Assembly (NCBI GenBank): GCA_009781755.1 | Contig: WQVD01000004.1 | Location: 55,635 to 119,634 of the forward strand | Direction of reading: 5' to 3' | Length of the DNA stretch: 64,000 nucleotides | Origin: Defluviitaleaceae bacterium | GTDB taxonomy: Bacteria; Bacillota; Clostridia; Lachnospirales; WQUN01 | Part shown: positions 8,650-16,745 of the stretch, one piece after another | How the letters are laid out: every line of letters starts with the position of its first letter | Numbering within the stretch: the stretch's first letter is position 1 | Notes under the pieces: generated by a model | Databases searched by the model: none | The model's input: only the letters and a program-made list of their open reading frames with translations | Told to the model about the DNA's origin: nothing | Position numbers and translations under genes: made by a program

Positions 8650-9562
8650 AACTTCTCCGTTTGCGGCGTTGATTTTTGGAAATGGGCGCGGGGCAACCGG
8701 CGTAAATATACCCCGTGATGAGCATAACCAACGCCACAATGACAAACACCACCGACATCACTTGACTCGCCGCCAACCCCGTGCCAAAGAAAGGCAGTTG
8801 ATCCATCCGCAGCCCTTCAATAAAGAAGCGCGCCACGCCGTAACCGAGGAAATACAGCCAAAAAATTTCCCCATCAAACCGCTTGTGCGGGCGATAAATA
8901 ATCAACGCAATCATCCAAACCAAGTTAAATGCCGCTTCATACAAAAACGTGGGATGCACTTGAATATAATACGCACCGTTGGCGGCGATCCGGTTTTCCC
9001 ATAATTCTGCAGGCAAGTGCGCCGCGCGGTCCACGCGGATGCGCATGGCAAATAAATTGTCCGTATACGACCCAAACGCCTCAGCATTGAAAAAGTTGCC
9101 AAACCGCCCCACCACTTGCCCCAACAGCATCGACGGCGCACCCGTGTCCGCCAGCACAAAAAAAGACACACGTTTGCGCCAGCCAATAAACAGCCCCGCC
9201 AACGCCGCGCCAATAATGCCACCGTAAATAGCCAATCCGCCACCGCGAAAATCAAACGCAATGCGCCACCACGGCTGCCCGCGGAACGAATCCCAATTAA
9301 AAATTACAAAGTAAGTCCGCAACCCAATAAACGCGAACACCAAGCCCACCATCAGCAAGTCCAAGTACATTTGTACGTCTTGCCCGGTTTTGCGCGCCCA
9401 GCAAAGTGCCAACAACGTCGCCAAAATAATACCGCTGACAATCAATACCGCATACCAGTAAATGCCAAAATCGCCAATCATAATAAAATGCTGCGGCACC
9501 CGCTCGAAGTAAAATCCTAAATTCGGGAACCAAATTTCGGGCTGGATATGGTCTGCAGGCAT
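8648..9562 (-). CDS. lgt: Prolipoprotein diacylglyceryl transferase
   Basis: Lgt transfers diacylglycerol from phosphatidylglycerol to the lipobox cysteine of prelipoproteins; several lipoprotein substrates are encoded in this window. The 304-residue protein has about seven membrane segments and the Lgt signature region around GQVVGRFGNFFNAEAFG with the essential arginine and the YxxH-like HPTFLYEAAFN. The start ATG at 9562 (MPADHIQ) follows AAAGGAG; a longer upstream frame to 9721 crosses the palindromes and has no ribosome site. Downstream dnaE is 107 nt away and may be co-transcribed. Confidence 0.95.
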   Translation of the reverse strand: MPADHIQPEIWFPNLGFYFERVPQHFIMIGDFGIYWYAVLIVSGIILATLLALCWARKTGQDVQMYLDLLMVGLVFAFIGLRTYFVIFNWDSFRGQPWWRIAFDFRGGGLAIYGGIIGAALAGLFIGWRKRVSFFVLADTGAPSMLLGQVVGRFGNFFNAEAFGSYTDNLFAMRIRVDRAAHLPAELWENRIAANGAYYIQVHPTFLYEAAFNLVWMIALIIYRPHKRFDGEIFWLYFLGYGVARFFIEGLRMDQLPFFGTGLAASQVMSVVFVIVALVMLITGYIYAGCPAPISKNQRRKRRS

Positions 9563-9633
9563 GAGAAATCTCCTTTGCAAATGGGCTGGAATTAGTATAA
9601 CATGGGCGCAAGTAATCGGACAAATTCCGTAAA

Positions 9634-9723
9634 CCAACCGGTCGCAAGTTGCGACCGGTTGGTTGCAAAATGCAACCAACTGAAAATCGGCAAAATCAAT
9701 AGGTCGCAACTTGCGACCCATTG
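9634..9723. repeat. Three tandem family B palindromes in the lgt/dnaX divergent region
   Basis: Palindromes at 9634-9662 (CCAACCGGTCGCAA-G-TTGCGACCGGTTGG), 9659-9679 (TTGGTTGCA-AAA-TGCAACCAA) and 9697-9723 (CAATAGGTCGCAA-C-TTGCGACCCATTG). The last one ends 7 nt before the dnaX ribosome site. As DNA they resemble operators; as RNA they would form hairpins in the dnaX leader. Confidence 0.85.
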
Positions 9724-9739
9724 AAATCTAGGAGCCCCC

Positions 9740-11590
9740 ATGTCTTACACCGTCCTGTACCGCAAAAAAAGGCCACGCACCTTCACCGAAATCGTTGGCC
9801 AATCCTATATTATCGAAGCCTTGCGCAACCAACTACGCAGCGGGCAGACTTCGCATGCCTACCTTTTCTGCGGCACGCGCGGCACGGGCAAGACCACCGC
9901 GGCCAAAATCATGGCGCGCGCCATCAACTGCGAAGACTTACAAGACGGCAACCCTTGTAACACCTGCCCCACCTGCGAGAGCATCTTGGCCGACCGAAAC
10001 CTGGACGTAGAAGAAATTGATGCCGCGTCCAACAACGGCGTAGACGACATCCGCAACTTGCGCGAGGCCGTCAAATATCCCCCCGTGGACAGCCGCCATC
10101 GCATTTATATCATCGACGAGGTGCATATGTTGACGGGCGCGGCCTTTAACGCCCTGCTCAAAACATTGGAAGAACCGCCCCCGCACGTCGCCTTCATCCT
10201 AGCCACCACCGACCCGCAAAAAGTGCCCGTCACCATCCTGTCGCGCTGCCAACGTTACGACTTCAAGCGCATCAAAACCGCCGATGTCATCGCCACCCTG
10301 GGTAAATACATGCACGAAGAAAACATCCCCTTCGAACCCGAAGCCCCGGAGCTCATCGCCTACCACAGCGACGGTGCCATGCGCGATGCCCTGAGCCTGC
10401 TGGACCAAGCCATGAGCCTGCGCGCCACCCCCGAAGCCCCCCTAACCGCCGCCGCCGTGCGCGATTTGCTGGGCGCGGTAGACCGCCGCACCCTCTTTGA
10501 CTTCACCGACGCGCTGGCCGCATCGGACAATCTGCGCCTACTGGAAATCATCGACCGCGCCGCCCACGAAGGCCGCGATATGGCGCAACTCACCTCCGAC
10601 CTCATCCGCCACCTGCGCGATGCACTCGTGGCCTCCCTCATAAAATCCGACGACGCGCTCGACACCTCCGCAGAAGCATCGACACAACTACGCACCCAAG
10701 GCCAAGCCATCGGCACCGCAAAATTAATGGCCTACATCCACACCTTCTCCGAAATGCAGCGCGAACTCCGCTTCGCCCCCCACAAACGCACCGCACTGGA
10801 AGTCTGCGCCCTTGGGATAATCACACCCCGCGCAGCAACCACCATTGAATCTTCAGAAGCGCCCGCTTCCTATATAAATGCGGCACCACCGTTCGCACCC
10901 GCTTCAAATCCATCAACGGCACCGACAACATCCAACATGCACACCTCCACGCCACAACAGCCCGCACACACATCCCCCGCCATTACACCGCCCCCGGCAA
11001 CCCCAACTTCCCCTGCCGAAAATCCCCCACACACGCAAGCCGCAACACCCCAAACCGAATTTCAATACGAAAATAACGCGTCGTCACCCACGCCGCTCCC
11101 AAATACAAAAGCACCCACACACCAAGGCACCCCCGCCTCCCTCACCGAAGCCCTCAACCGCATCCCCGCCGATTGGCCGTCCATATGCAAAAACTTGGCC
11201 CAACCCATGCGCTCCATGCTGGCACGCTGCCAAGTAATCCCCCAAGGCGAGCAACTCCTAATCACCAGCGACAGTGAAGCCATCAACGAACGCGTCAAAG
11301 CCCACCAAATGACCATCCGCGAAACCCTCGCCGACCGCTACGACCTCGCCACCCCGCCCAACTTGGCCTTCGCCATATCCACCCAACCCATCCGCCCCCC
11401 ACAAAAACAACCACCCAACCCATCCGCCCCCCGCGACGTCACCCAACAATCCGCCCCATCCGCACCCCCCACCAACAAAGCCCCCTTCAATGAAGCTCAC
11501 AACGACTCAGGCTTCCCCACCCCTCCCCCCGAAGAGGACGATTGGGCAGCCTTCGGCCAAGCGGAAGTGGATGATGATGCACCGTGGTAG
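9740..11590 (+). CDS. dnaX: DNA polymerase III subunit gamma/tau
   Basis: Clamp-loader ATPase of 616 residues. N-terminal AAA+ module with Walker A GTRGTGKT (45-52), zinc ligands C64, C73, C76, C79, Walker B in IYIIDEVHML, and sensor/arginine-finger motif LSRCQRYDF. A Pro/Thr-rich linker (about 370-470) precedes the tau-specific region, which ends in an acidic tail with DDWAAF and DDDAPW. Start ATG follows CTAGGAGCCCCC. The C-terminal tail is repeated in diverged form 140 nt downstream (11730-11813). Typical Firmicutes context with ybaB and recR. Confidence 0.96.
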   Translation: MSYTVLYRKKRPRTFTEIVGQSYIIEALRNQLRSGQTSHAYLFCGTRGTGKTTAAKIMARAINCEDLQDGNPCNTCPTCESILADRNLDVEEIDAASNNGVDDIRNLREAVKYPPVDSRHRIYIIDEVHMLTGAAFNALLKTLEEPPPHVAFILATTDPQKVPVTILSRCQRYDFKRIKTADVIATLGKYMHEENIPFEPEAPELIAYHSDGAMRDALSLLDQAMSLRATPEAPLTAAAVRDLLGAVDRRTLFDFTDALAASDNLRLLEIIDRAAHEGRDMAQLTSDLIRHLRDALVASLIKSDDALDTSAEASTQLRTQGQAIGTAKLMAYIHTFSEMQRELRFAPHKRTALEVCALGIITPRAATTIESSEAPASYINAAPPFAPASNPSTAPTTSNMHTSTPQQPAHTSPAITPPPATPTSPAENPPHTQAATPQTEFQYENNASSPTPLPNTKAPTHQGTPASLTEALNRIPADWPSICKNLAQPMRSMLARCQVIPQGEQLLITSDSEAINERVKAHQMTIRETLADRYDLATPPNLAFAISTQPIRPPQKQPPNPSAPRDVTQQSAPSAPPTNKAPFNEAHNDSGFPTPPPEEDDWAAFGQAEVDDDAPW

Positions 11591-11729
11591 TTGCGAAAGG
11601 GTGGTGTGTATGAAATATGTATTTTCAACCATCTTGCGGGCAAAAGAAGCAAATATAAACTCGTCACAGACATTACAAGCAGCGTTAAAAAATGAATTGC
11701 AAATCGCGCAATAAGAATATTGATGTTAT

Positions 11730-11813
11730 TTCCCAACCACTTCCCCCGACGACGATAATTGGGCAGCTTTCGACCTAGTAAAAGCAGACGTTAACGACGA
11801 TACCCCTTGGTGA
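11730..11813 (+). pseudogene. Diverged duplicate of the dnaX 3' end
   Basis: In one frame this segment encodes FPTTSPDDDNWAAFDLVKAD... ending DDTPW and a TGA stop, which aligns with the last 25 codons of dnaX (FPTPPPEEDDWAAFGQAEVD...DDAPW, stop). Two extra codons are the only length difference. There is no start or upstream reading frame, so it is a remnant. The 140 nt between the dnaX stop and this remnant contain a possible 34-codon frame (11610-11714) of no recognised family. Confidence 0.85.
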
Positions 11814-11828
11814 TGTATAAATAAAATA

Positions 11829-11865
11829 AAAAATGCCGCTCAATTATGAAGCGGCATTTCTTTGT
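11829..11865. terminator. Bidirectional terminator
   Basis: AAATGCCGCT / AGCGGCATTT stem with A- and T-rich flanks, between dnaX and the convergent lipoprotein gene. Confidence 0.85.
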
Positions 11866-11888
11866 ATAAAAAACATCAAGTTACATAA

Positions 11889-12236
11889 TTATTGCACGCG
11901 AGTGAACGTTCGCCCCAAATTACCAAACTCATCTGAAAATTGCAATCTATTTCCTGTTATATTGAATGAGAATGATTGATTTCCAAACACTTCACATGAA
12001 AGTGAGAGTCTATTACCACTTGTTGTCCATGTGCCATGTCCCACGATGTTCCATTGAGCCATAGCTAATATTTGCTGAGTGAATGTGCCATTTGATGAAA
12101 ATTCCATTCGCGCAATACCTCTCACATCACATTCCCACGTACCCACCATATTATTACGCCCACAAGCAGAAAATGCAGTTACTACCGCAAACGACATTGC
12201 CACAACTACAAACACCGATAAAATCGTTTTCTTCAC
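11889..12236 (-). CDS. Small lipoprotein, lipocalin-like fold suspected
   Basis: 115 residues with a lysine-rich start, a hydrophobic core and a lipobox ending FSAC (Cys25), so it is exported and lipid-anchored by Lgt. The mature part (VGTWECDVRG..., FSSNGTF, WTTSGNRLSLS, NRLQFSDE) alternates strands with WT/GT and NGT motifs, as in small extracellular beta-barrel lipoproteins of Clostridia. Start is GTG at 12236 with GAGAGGG upstream. A truncated sister copy lies directly upstream (pseudogene to 12499). Function unknown. Confidence 0.75.
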   Translation of the reverse strand: MKKTILSVFVVVAMSFAVVTAFSACGRNNMVGTWECDVRGIARMEFSSNGTFTQQILAMAQWNIVGHGTWTTSGNRLSLSCEVFGNQSFSFNITGNRLQFSDEFGNLGRTFTRVQ

Positions 12237-12337
12237 TTATAAAACCCTCTCTGCTAATATAAGCTGATTTAACATGTCCACGAGCGACGCATTCCACTAT
12301 CGCCCGCGTTCATGCCATGTATTATTTCTAAGTTCTC

Positions 12338-12499
12338 GTTTTATGATTGTGCCGTTAGAAAAAATTCGAGCCTCCAATCAGGATCATGCTCCCATTCCTA
12401 CGTACCTACCAAACTATTCCGCCCGCAAGCATAAAACGCCGTTACTATCACAAACAGCATCGCCAAAACCACTTCTACCGATAAAATTCTTCTTTTCAT
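12338..12499 (-). pseudogene. Truncated duplicate of the adjacent lipoprotein gene
   Basis: Starts ATG at 12499 and encodes MKRRILSVEVVLAMLFV and a lipobox TAFYAC, then GRNSLVGT followed by a TAG where the intact copy has TGG (VGTWE). After the stop the similarity fades with frameshifts. The region upstream of both copies shares about 35 nt (12282-12316 and 12548-12582, GCGACGCATTCC...ATCGCCCGCG), so the unit of about 265 bp was duplicated in tandem and this copy has decayed. Confidence 0.8.
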
Positions 12500-12582
12500 T
12501 TTTATTTTCCTTCCCGCTCTTTTTAGGCCAATTTTTACATCCACGGGCGACGCATTCCGCCATCGCCCGCGTCCGTGCCAAC

Positions 12583-12624
12583 AAAAAACGTGCAGGAACG
12601 GCAACTTTCTGCCATCACCTGCAC
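12583..12624 (-). terminator. Hairpin with T-run on the minus strand
   Basis: Minus strand: GTGCAGG...TGGCA / TGCC...CCTGCAC followed by GTTTTTTG. No minus-strand gene ends here, so it may be an attenuator ahead of the lipoprotein unit or the end of a short RNA. The rest of 12625-12899 shows no gene; a second hairpin (GTGGGGTGT/ACACCTCAC) lies near 12810 and a TATACT at 12788-12793 may be the ybaB -10 box. Confidence 0.55.
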
Positions 12625-12899
12625 ACAAATATATCATAATGAACCGCACCCATTCAAACATGTCACATGAATATCCCGCCATGCATGAAATAAAACCGCA
12701 TGATTGAAATAGCAGATAAACAATGCTAAACTTTGCCTTGCGCAGCGGTGAGCTTGTTCATGTGCGTTTAGTGATGTTTCGGATTCTTATACTTTCCGTG
12801 GGGTGTTTCCACACCTCACAACTGCTACATTTTATGCATTTCCATTCTATCGCATTTTTATTAATGCAACAAAAATAAACTATAAACTAGGAGATACTT

Positions 12900-13244
12900 A
12901 TGCCCAGAGGATTTCACGGCCCGCCCGGCGGCGGAATGAACATGCAACAAATGATGAAACAAGCGCAAAAAATGCAAAAACAAATGGCCGAAATGCAGGA
13001 GGAATTGGCGAACAAAACGCTCGATGTCTCCAGCGGCGGCGGTGCGGTCAAAATCACGATTAACGGCGAGAAACAAATCACCGCCCTCACCATCGCACCC
13101 GACGTGGTAGACCCGGACGATGTCGAAATGTTGCAAGACTTGGTCATGACCGCCGTAAACGAGGCCATCCGCCAAATCGACGAAACGGCTAACAGCCAAA
13201 TGAGCAAAATCACCGGCGGCATGTCGTTGCCCGGCTTGTTTTAA
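12900..13244 (+). CDS. ybaB: YbaB/EbfC family nucleoid-associated protein
   Basis: 114 residues. Members form dimers that bind DNA and are usually encoded between dnaX and recR, exactly as here. The N-terminus is Gly-rich, followed by the Gln/Met/Lys-rich helix (NMQQMMKQAQKMQKQMAEMQ) and the conserved VSSGGGAVKITINGEKQI strand region and a C-terminal helix. Strong AGGAGATACTT site before ATG. recR starts 3 nt after the stop. Confidence 0.95.
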   Translation: MPRGFHGPPGGGMNMQQMMKQAQKMQKQMAEMQEELANKTLDVSSGGGAVKITINGEKQITALTIAPDVVDPDDVEMLQDLVMTAVNEAIRQIDETANSQMSKITGGMSLPGLF

Positions 13245-13247
13245 CGC

Positions 13248-13850
13248 GTGTCACACGTATACGGCGGGGTTGTATCCCGCTTGATTGAAGAATTGGGTAG
13301 ATTGCCGGGCATCGGGGGCAAGTCTGCCCAGCGGCTGGCGTTTTATTTGCTGCACCAACCGCAGGAAAAGGCCGAAAACCTCGCGTCCGCCATCCTAGAG
13401 GCGCGGCGCGGGGTTAAATATTGTTCCGTCTGCGCCAACTTGACCGATGCCGACCCCTGCCTGTTCTGCGCCAACGTCAAGCGCGACGCTACGGTCATTA
13501 TGGTCGTGGAGGACCCGCGCGACCTTGCCGCGTATGAACGCACGGGCGAATTTCACGGCCTATATCATGTCTTGCACGGCGCGATTTCGCCCATGCATGG
13601 CGTGGGGCCCAACGATTTGACCATCACAGCGCTGCTCAAACGCCTGCAAAGCAGCGACGTGAAGGAAATCATCGTTGCCACCAACCCCAACGTCGAGGGC
13701 GAGGCCACCGCGTTGTACTTAGCCAAAATCCTCAAGCCGTCGGGCATAAAAGTCACGCGTATTGCGCACGGCGTGCCCGTTGGCGGCGATCTCGAGTTTG
13801 TTGACGAGGTGACTTTGTCGCGCGCATTGGAAGGCCGGCGTTTAATCTAA
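13248..13850 (+). CDS. recR: Recombination mediator RecR
   Basis: RecR works with RecF/RecO to load RecA at gaps. 200 residues: helix-hairpin-helix (RLPGIGGKSAQRLAF), zinc finger C59-C62-C71-C74, Toprim domain (MVVEDPRDLAAYERTGEFHG) and a C-terminal Walker-like segment. The start is GTG at 13248, 3 nt after the ybaB stop and without a clear ribosome site of its own, suggesting translational coupling. Its stop overlaps the next start (TAATG). Confidence 0.97.
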   Translation: MSHVYGGVVSRLIEELGRLPGIGGKSAQRLAFYLLHQPQEKAENLASAILEARRGVKYCSVCANLTDADPCLFCANVKRDATVIMVVEDPRDLAAYERTGEFHGLYHVLHGAISPMHGVGPNDLTITALLKRLQSSDVKEIIVATNPNVEGEATALYLAKILKPSGIKVTRIAHGVPVGGDLEFVDEVTLSRALEGRRLI

Positions 13851-15463
13851 TGAAAACCTTCGCATCGCGCATCGTGGCGTTTTTCACGGGGCTGGTTTCC
13901 ACCCGCCACATGGTCAAGCCCGAATTGCAACGCGGCGAAATCACCCCCACGCGCGAGGCGTACAAGATTTCCCTCGCCATCGCCATCCCCGCCGTCATCG
14001 AAATGGTGTCGCTGGCTTTAATGGAAATGATCAACGCCATTATGGTCGGTGGCCTTGGAACAGAAGCATTCGCAGCTGTAAACATCACCTCTCAACCGCG
14101 CATGGTTTTCTTCGCGGTCTTTTTTGCGTTGAATGTGAGTGTAACGGCCATCATTTCCCGCGCAAAAGGGGCCGGCGAGGAAGAAAATGCACGTTCTGCG
14201 TTGCGCCATGCGTTGTTGCTGGTGCTGATTTTGGGTGTGCTGATGACCGTTTTGTCCGTACTTTTCGCCCGTCCGATGATGCGATTGGCCGGTGCGCAAT
14301 ACGATACGATTGACCTGGCATCGTCTTTCTTCCGTATTGCGGCCATTGGCATGACCTTCCAAATGGCCACGGGTACAATATGCGCGGCACAACGCGCCAC
14401 GGGCAACACGCGTATCACCCTAAAAGTGAGTGTGACCGCCAAAATCGTACAAATAGTCACCAACTTACTACTCATCGGCGACCAAATCTTCCCCGACAGA
14501 GAGCGCATCGACCGTGCAGTTGTTGAGTACATACCTGACATTGGCGATACAATTGTGGATGCAAACACGTATGAAGCCGTATACGAGGCAACGTCAAGCG
14601 TCATGGAAAGAATGGGTGTTTTGGCCAATAATGCAATTTATGAAATCATAGAATTCGCACGTCGTGTTGCCGGTTATTTCCCGGATTTGGGTGTGGACGG
14701 TGCGGCGGTGAGCATCGTGGTGGTGGGCATTGTCGGTTTTATTTTGGCCGGTGCGTCCTTGTTGCAACGCAATAGCTTCTTGCGCCTGCGCAAAACCGAC
14801 GACTGGCGGCCCAATCGCGAAATGTTGCGCACCATCGGGCGCGTATCCTCCGGCTCCATGGTCGAACAAGTGGGTTTGCGTATCGGCTTTTTCTTGTACG
14901 CGCGCGTTGTGGCCGGTTTGGGTACGGACCAATTTGCCGCTCATTCCATCACCATGCAACTCATGAACTTATCCTTCACTTTCGCAGAGGGTATCGGTGC
15001 GGCTACCACCGCTCTCGTTGGCCAAAATCTAGGTAAAAATCGTCCGGATCTTTCCATTATGTATGGCAAACTCGGTATGCGCTTGGCCTTCGCCGCCGCC
15101 GCATTCCTGAGCATCACCGCATTCTTGATGCGCCATTGGTTCCCCACTATTTTTAGCTACGACCCCTATGTTATAGAACTAGCTACCACCACTATCCTCA
15201 TCGCTATCCTCGTCCTGCCCATCCAAACCACCCAAGTCGTCATGGGCGGCAGCCTGCGCGGCGCGGGCGATGTACGCTTTGTTGCCATGACCATGTTCGT
15301 CACCGTAGGCGTACTGCGGCCGCTGGCGGGTTTTGTGCTTGCCTACCCGCTGGGGTTGGCACTGGCGGGGGCTTGGATTGCGATTATTTTGGATCAAGGC
15401 GCACGGCTTGTGATGTTGTTTTTTAGGTTTAGCGGCGGGAAGTGGATACGGGAGAAGTTGTGA
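13850..15463 (+). CDS. MATE family efflux transporter
   Basis: 537 residues with twelve predicted membrane segments in two MATE halves; the family exports drugs or metabolites against Na+ or H+. It is longer than the usual 440-480 because of a charged, soluble insertion (about residues 215-285, from IFPDRERIDR to YFPDLG) between membrane segments of the first half and the second half, probably a loop or helical hairpin. Its ATG overlaps the recR stop, so it is likely expressed with recR, though the functions are not obviously linked. Confidence 0.93.
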   Translation: MKTFASRIVAFFTGLVSTRHMVKPELQRGEITPTREAYKISLAIAIPAVIEMVSLALMEMINAIMVGGLGTEAFAAVNITSQPRMVFFAVFFALNVSVTAIISRAKGAGEEENARSALRHALLLVLILGVLMTVLSVLFARPMMRLAGAQYDTIDLASSFFRIAAIGMTFQMATGTICAAQRATGNTRITLKVSVTAKIVQIVTNLLLIGDQIFPDRERIDRAVVEYIPDIGDTIVDANTYEAVYEATSSVMERMGVLANNAIYEIIEFARRVAGYFPDLGVDGAAVSIVVVGIVGFILAGASLLQRNSFLRLRKTDDWRPNREMLRTIGRVSSGSMVEQVGLRIGFFLYARVVAGLGTDQFAAHSITMQLMNLSFTFAEGIGAATTALVGQNLGKNRPDLSIMYGKLGMRLAFAAAAFLSITAFLMRHWFPTIFSYDPYVIELATTTILIAILVLPIQTTQVVMGGSLRGAGDVRFVAMTMFVTVGVLRPLAGFVLAYPLGLALAGAWIAIILDQGARLVMLFFRFSGGKWIREKL

Positions 15464-15524
15464 CGGGCGGCTGGTTAGATCAATGTCAAGGGAATAGAAC
15501 AAAAAACTAAGATCAAAAGATATA

Positions 15525-15628
15525 AGATCAAAAGACCCAAGACCTCGGGGGCGCTGCCCCGAACCCCGCAAAGGGGCACAAGCGCCCCTTTGATCCCCTA
15601 TGTGGGCTTTGCCCTTATTCAATCATGG
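15525..15628 (+). repeat. Family A REP-like element, copy 4
   Basis: Tandem GATCAAAAGA stretch, then AAGACCTCGGGGGCGCTGCC, CCGAACCCCGCAAAGGGG and a CCCCTTTGATCCCC end with TCAATCATGG, as in the copy after smpB. Lies after the MATE stop and may act as its transcript end. Confidence 0.75.
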
Positions 15629-15707
15629 CTTGGTCGTGGTTAAAAATAAAACCGCGCTTGCGCACGGTTGGGATTAATAAAATGTTTTCGATTATCTGGG
15701 GGATATC

Positions 15708-15869
15708 ATGATAACGGATTTAATTAACAAATTTTCGGCATTGCCCACTGCATCGCAAGTTTCATATATCATCATTTTCGTGATAATTTGTTTATTTGCA
15801 TTGTATGGTCTTGGGTATTTTTCCGGCTGGTTGGCAGCTACTATCCAAATCGCCGGAGATGTTATATAA
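15708..15869 (+). CDS. Small single-span membrane protein, hypothetical
   Basis: A 53-codon frame starting ATG at 15708 with CTGGGGGATATC upstream. It encodes a short polar head (MITDLINKFSALPTASQ) and one strongly hydrophobic segment (YIIIFVIICLFALYGLGYF) with a short tail. No family recognised; a small membrane peptide is plausible. Its 3' end overlaps the 3' end of the convergent lipoprotein gene by 8 nt. Confidence 0.55.
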   Translation: MITDLINKFSALPTASQVSYIIIFVIICLFALYGLGYFSGWLAATIQIAGDVI

Positions 15870-16728
15870 CGAACACCACATACATATCAAACTTCACCAA
15901 TCGATACGTGCCGGGTGGCAAATCGCCGTGCATATCCCAACCGTAGGTATACGCTACCGATTGACCCGCGCCAAGCATTAAACCGATATGGATAAACATC
16001 CAATCTCCGGGTACGGGCGGCACATGGTACCAAATGTCGTCTAAGAGCACGTCGAACCTATGATGCACACCAAAATGCCAAGTGGTGTCACGGTTATTGG
16101 TTAATGTAAACGTCACATTTTCATCGGTGTTTGAATCCAACGACATTTGTATGTCATCGGGTGGGTTTAATGCCGCTGCCGGTGTCAAAAATGTATTGCG
16201 CCAGCCTTCTGCGTCACGCGTCAAGAAAACGGCATTGGGGAACCATGAAAATGCGCGGCTTCTGTGTGCGCCCACACCTTCCCACGGGTGCTGTTCGGAA
16301 AAGGCTTCAAAATCAAAATCGAAGCGGTAAACATCGCCCGTTTGCGTAATCCAAAACCCGTTTGACCACGCCACCCATAAACTTGGCCCGTTTATGGTCG
16401 CCATGCGCATGCCGTAGATCGGCAAGGTAATATCGTCCAATGTCCAACCCGTAACCCGCGCTGCCGGTGCGCTGATTAAATCATCAATCATTCCCTGTCG
16501 GTATGCCGCGCTTTGGAAAACAAACTTCGACGTAACCGTTTCGCCATCAAATACTTGGATTTCGATTGCGCCGTTCTCGGCCGAAACCAATGGCAGCAAA
16601 CGATTGGGTGCAGTGGGCGTATTGTAAGTTATGCGCGCCATTTCTACGTTTGGGTCGCTACGATTGCATCCTGTCATAGTCAAAAATAGTACACATATCG
16701 CAATTCCCGTCAAAAATACCCCTCTCAC
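15862..16728 (-). CDS. Lipoprotein with bacterial Ig-like domain
   Basis: 288 residues. Start GTG at 16728 (MRGVFLTGIAICVLF) behind GGGGGAGTTGTT; an upstream in-frame extension overlaps hemW and has no signal peptide in place. The lipobox is LTMTGC (Cys20). The C-terminal 100 residues have an Ig-like pattern (VTFTLTNNRDTTWHFG, WYHVPP, LPPGTYRLVKF) like the Big_14-type domain found in clostridial lipoproteins. The middle part is unrecognised. Role probably extracellular binding or sensing. Confidence 0.75.
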   Translation of the reverse strand: MRGVFLTGIAICVLFLTMTGCNRSDPNVEMARITYNTPTAPNRLLPLVSAENGAIEIQVFDGETVTSKFVFQSAAYRQGMIDDLISAPAARVTGWTLDDITLPIYGMRMATINGPSLWVAWSNGFWITQTGDVYRFDFDFEAFSEQHPWEGVGAHRSRAFSWFPNAVFLTRDAEGWRNTFLTPAAALNPPDDIQMSLDSNTDENVTFTLTNNRDTTWHFGVHHRFDVLLDDIWYHVPPVPGDWMFIHIGLMLGAGQSVAYTYGWDMHGDLPPGTYRLVKFDMYVVFVI

Positions 16729-16745
16729 AACAACTCCCCCATTCG

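Noticed and set aside
9563..9721. Longer N-terminus for Lgt
   Set aside because: It would translate through the palindrome array; the ATG at 9562 has a good ribosome site and matches the family start.
11610..11714. 34-codon frame between dnaX and its ghost tail
   Set aside because: Too short, no family and no clear ribosome site; kept only as a remark.
12625..12899. SRP RNA upstream of ybaB, as in some Firmicutes near dnaX
   Set aside because: The conserved GGAAGGAAGCAGC-type loop is absent on both strands.
14092..14628. Minus-strand open frame inside the MATE gene
   Set aside because: Antisense shadow; composition shows no protein family.
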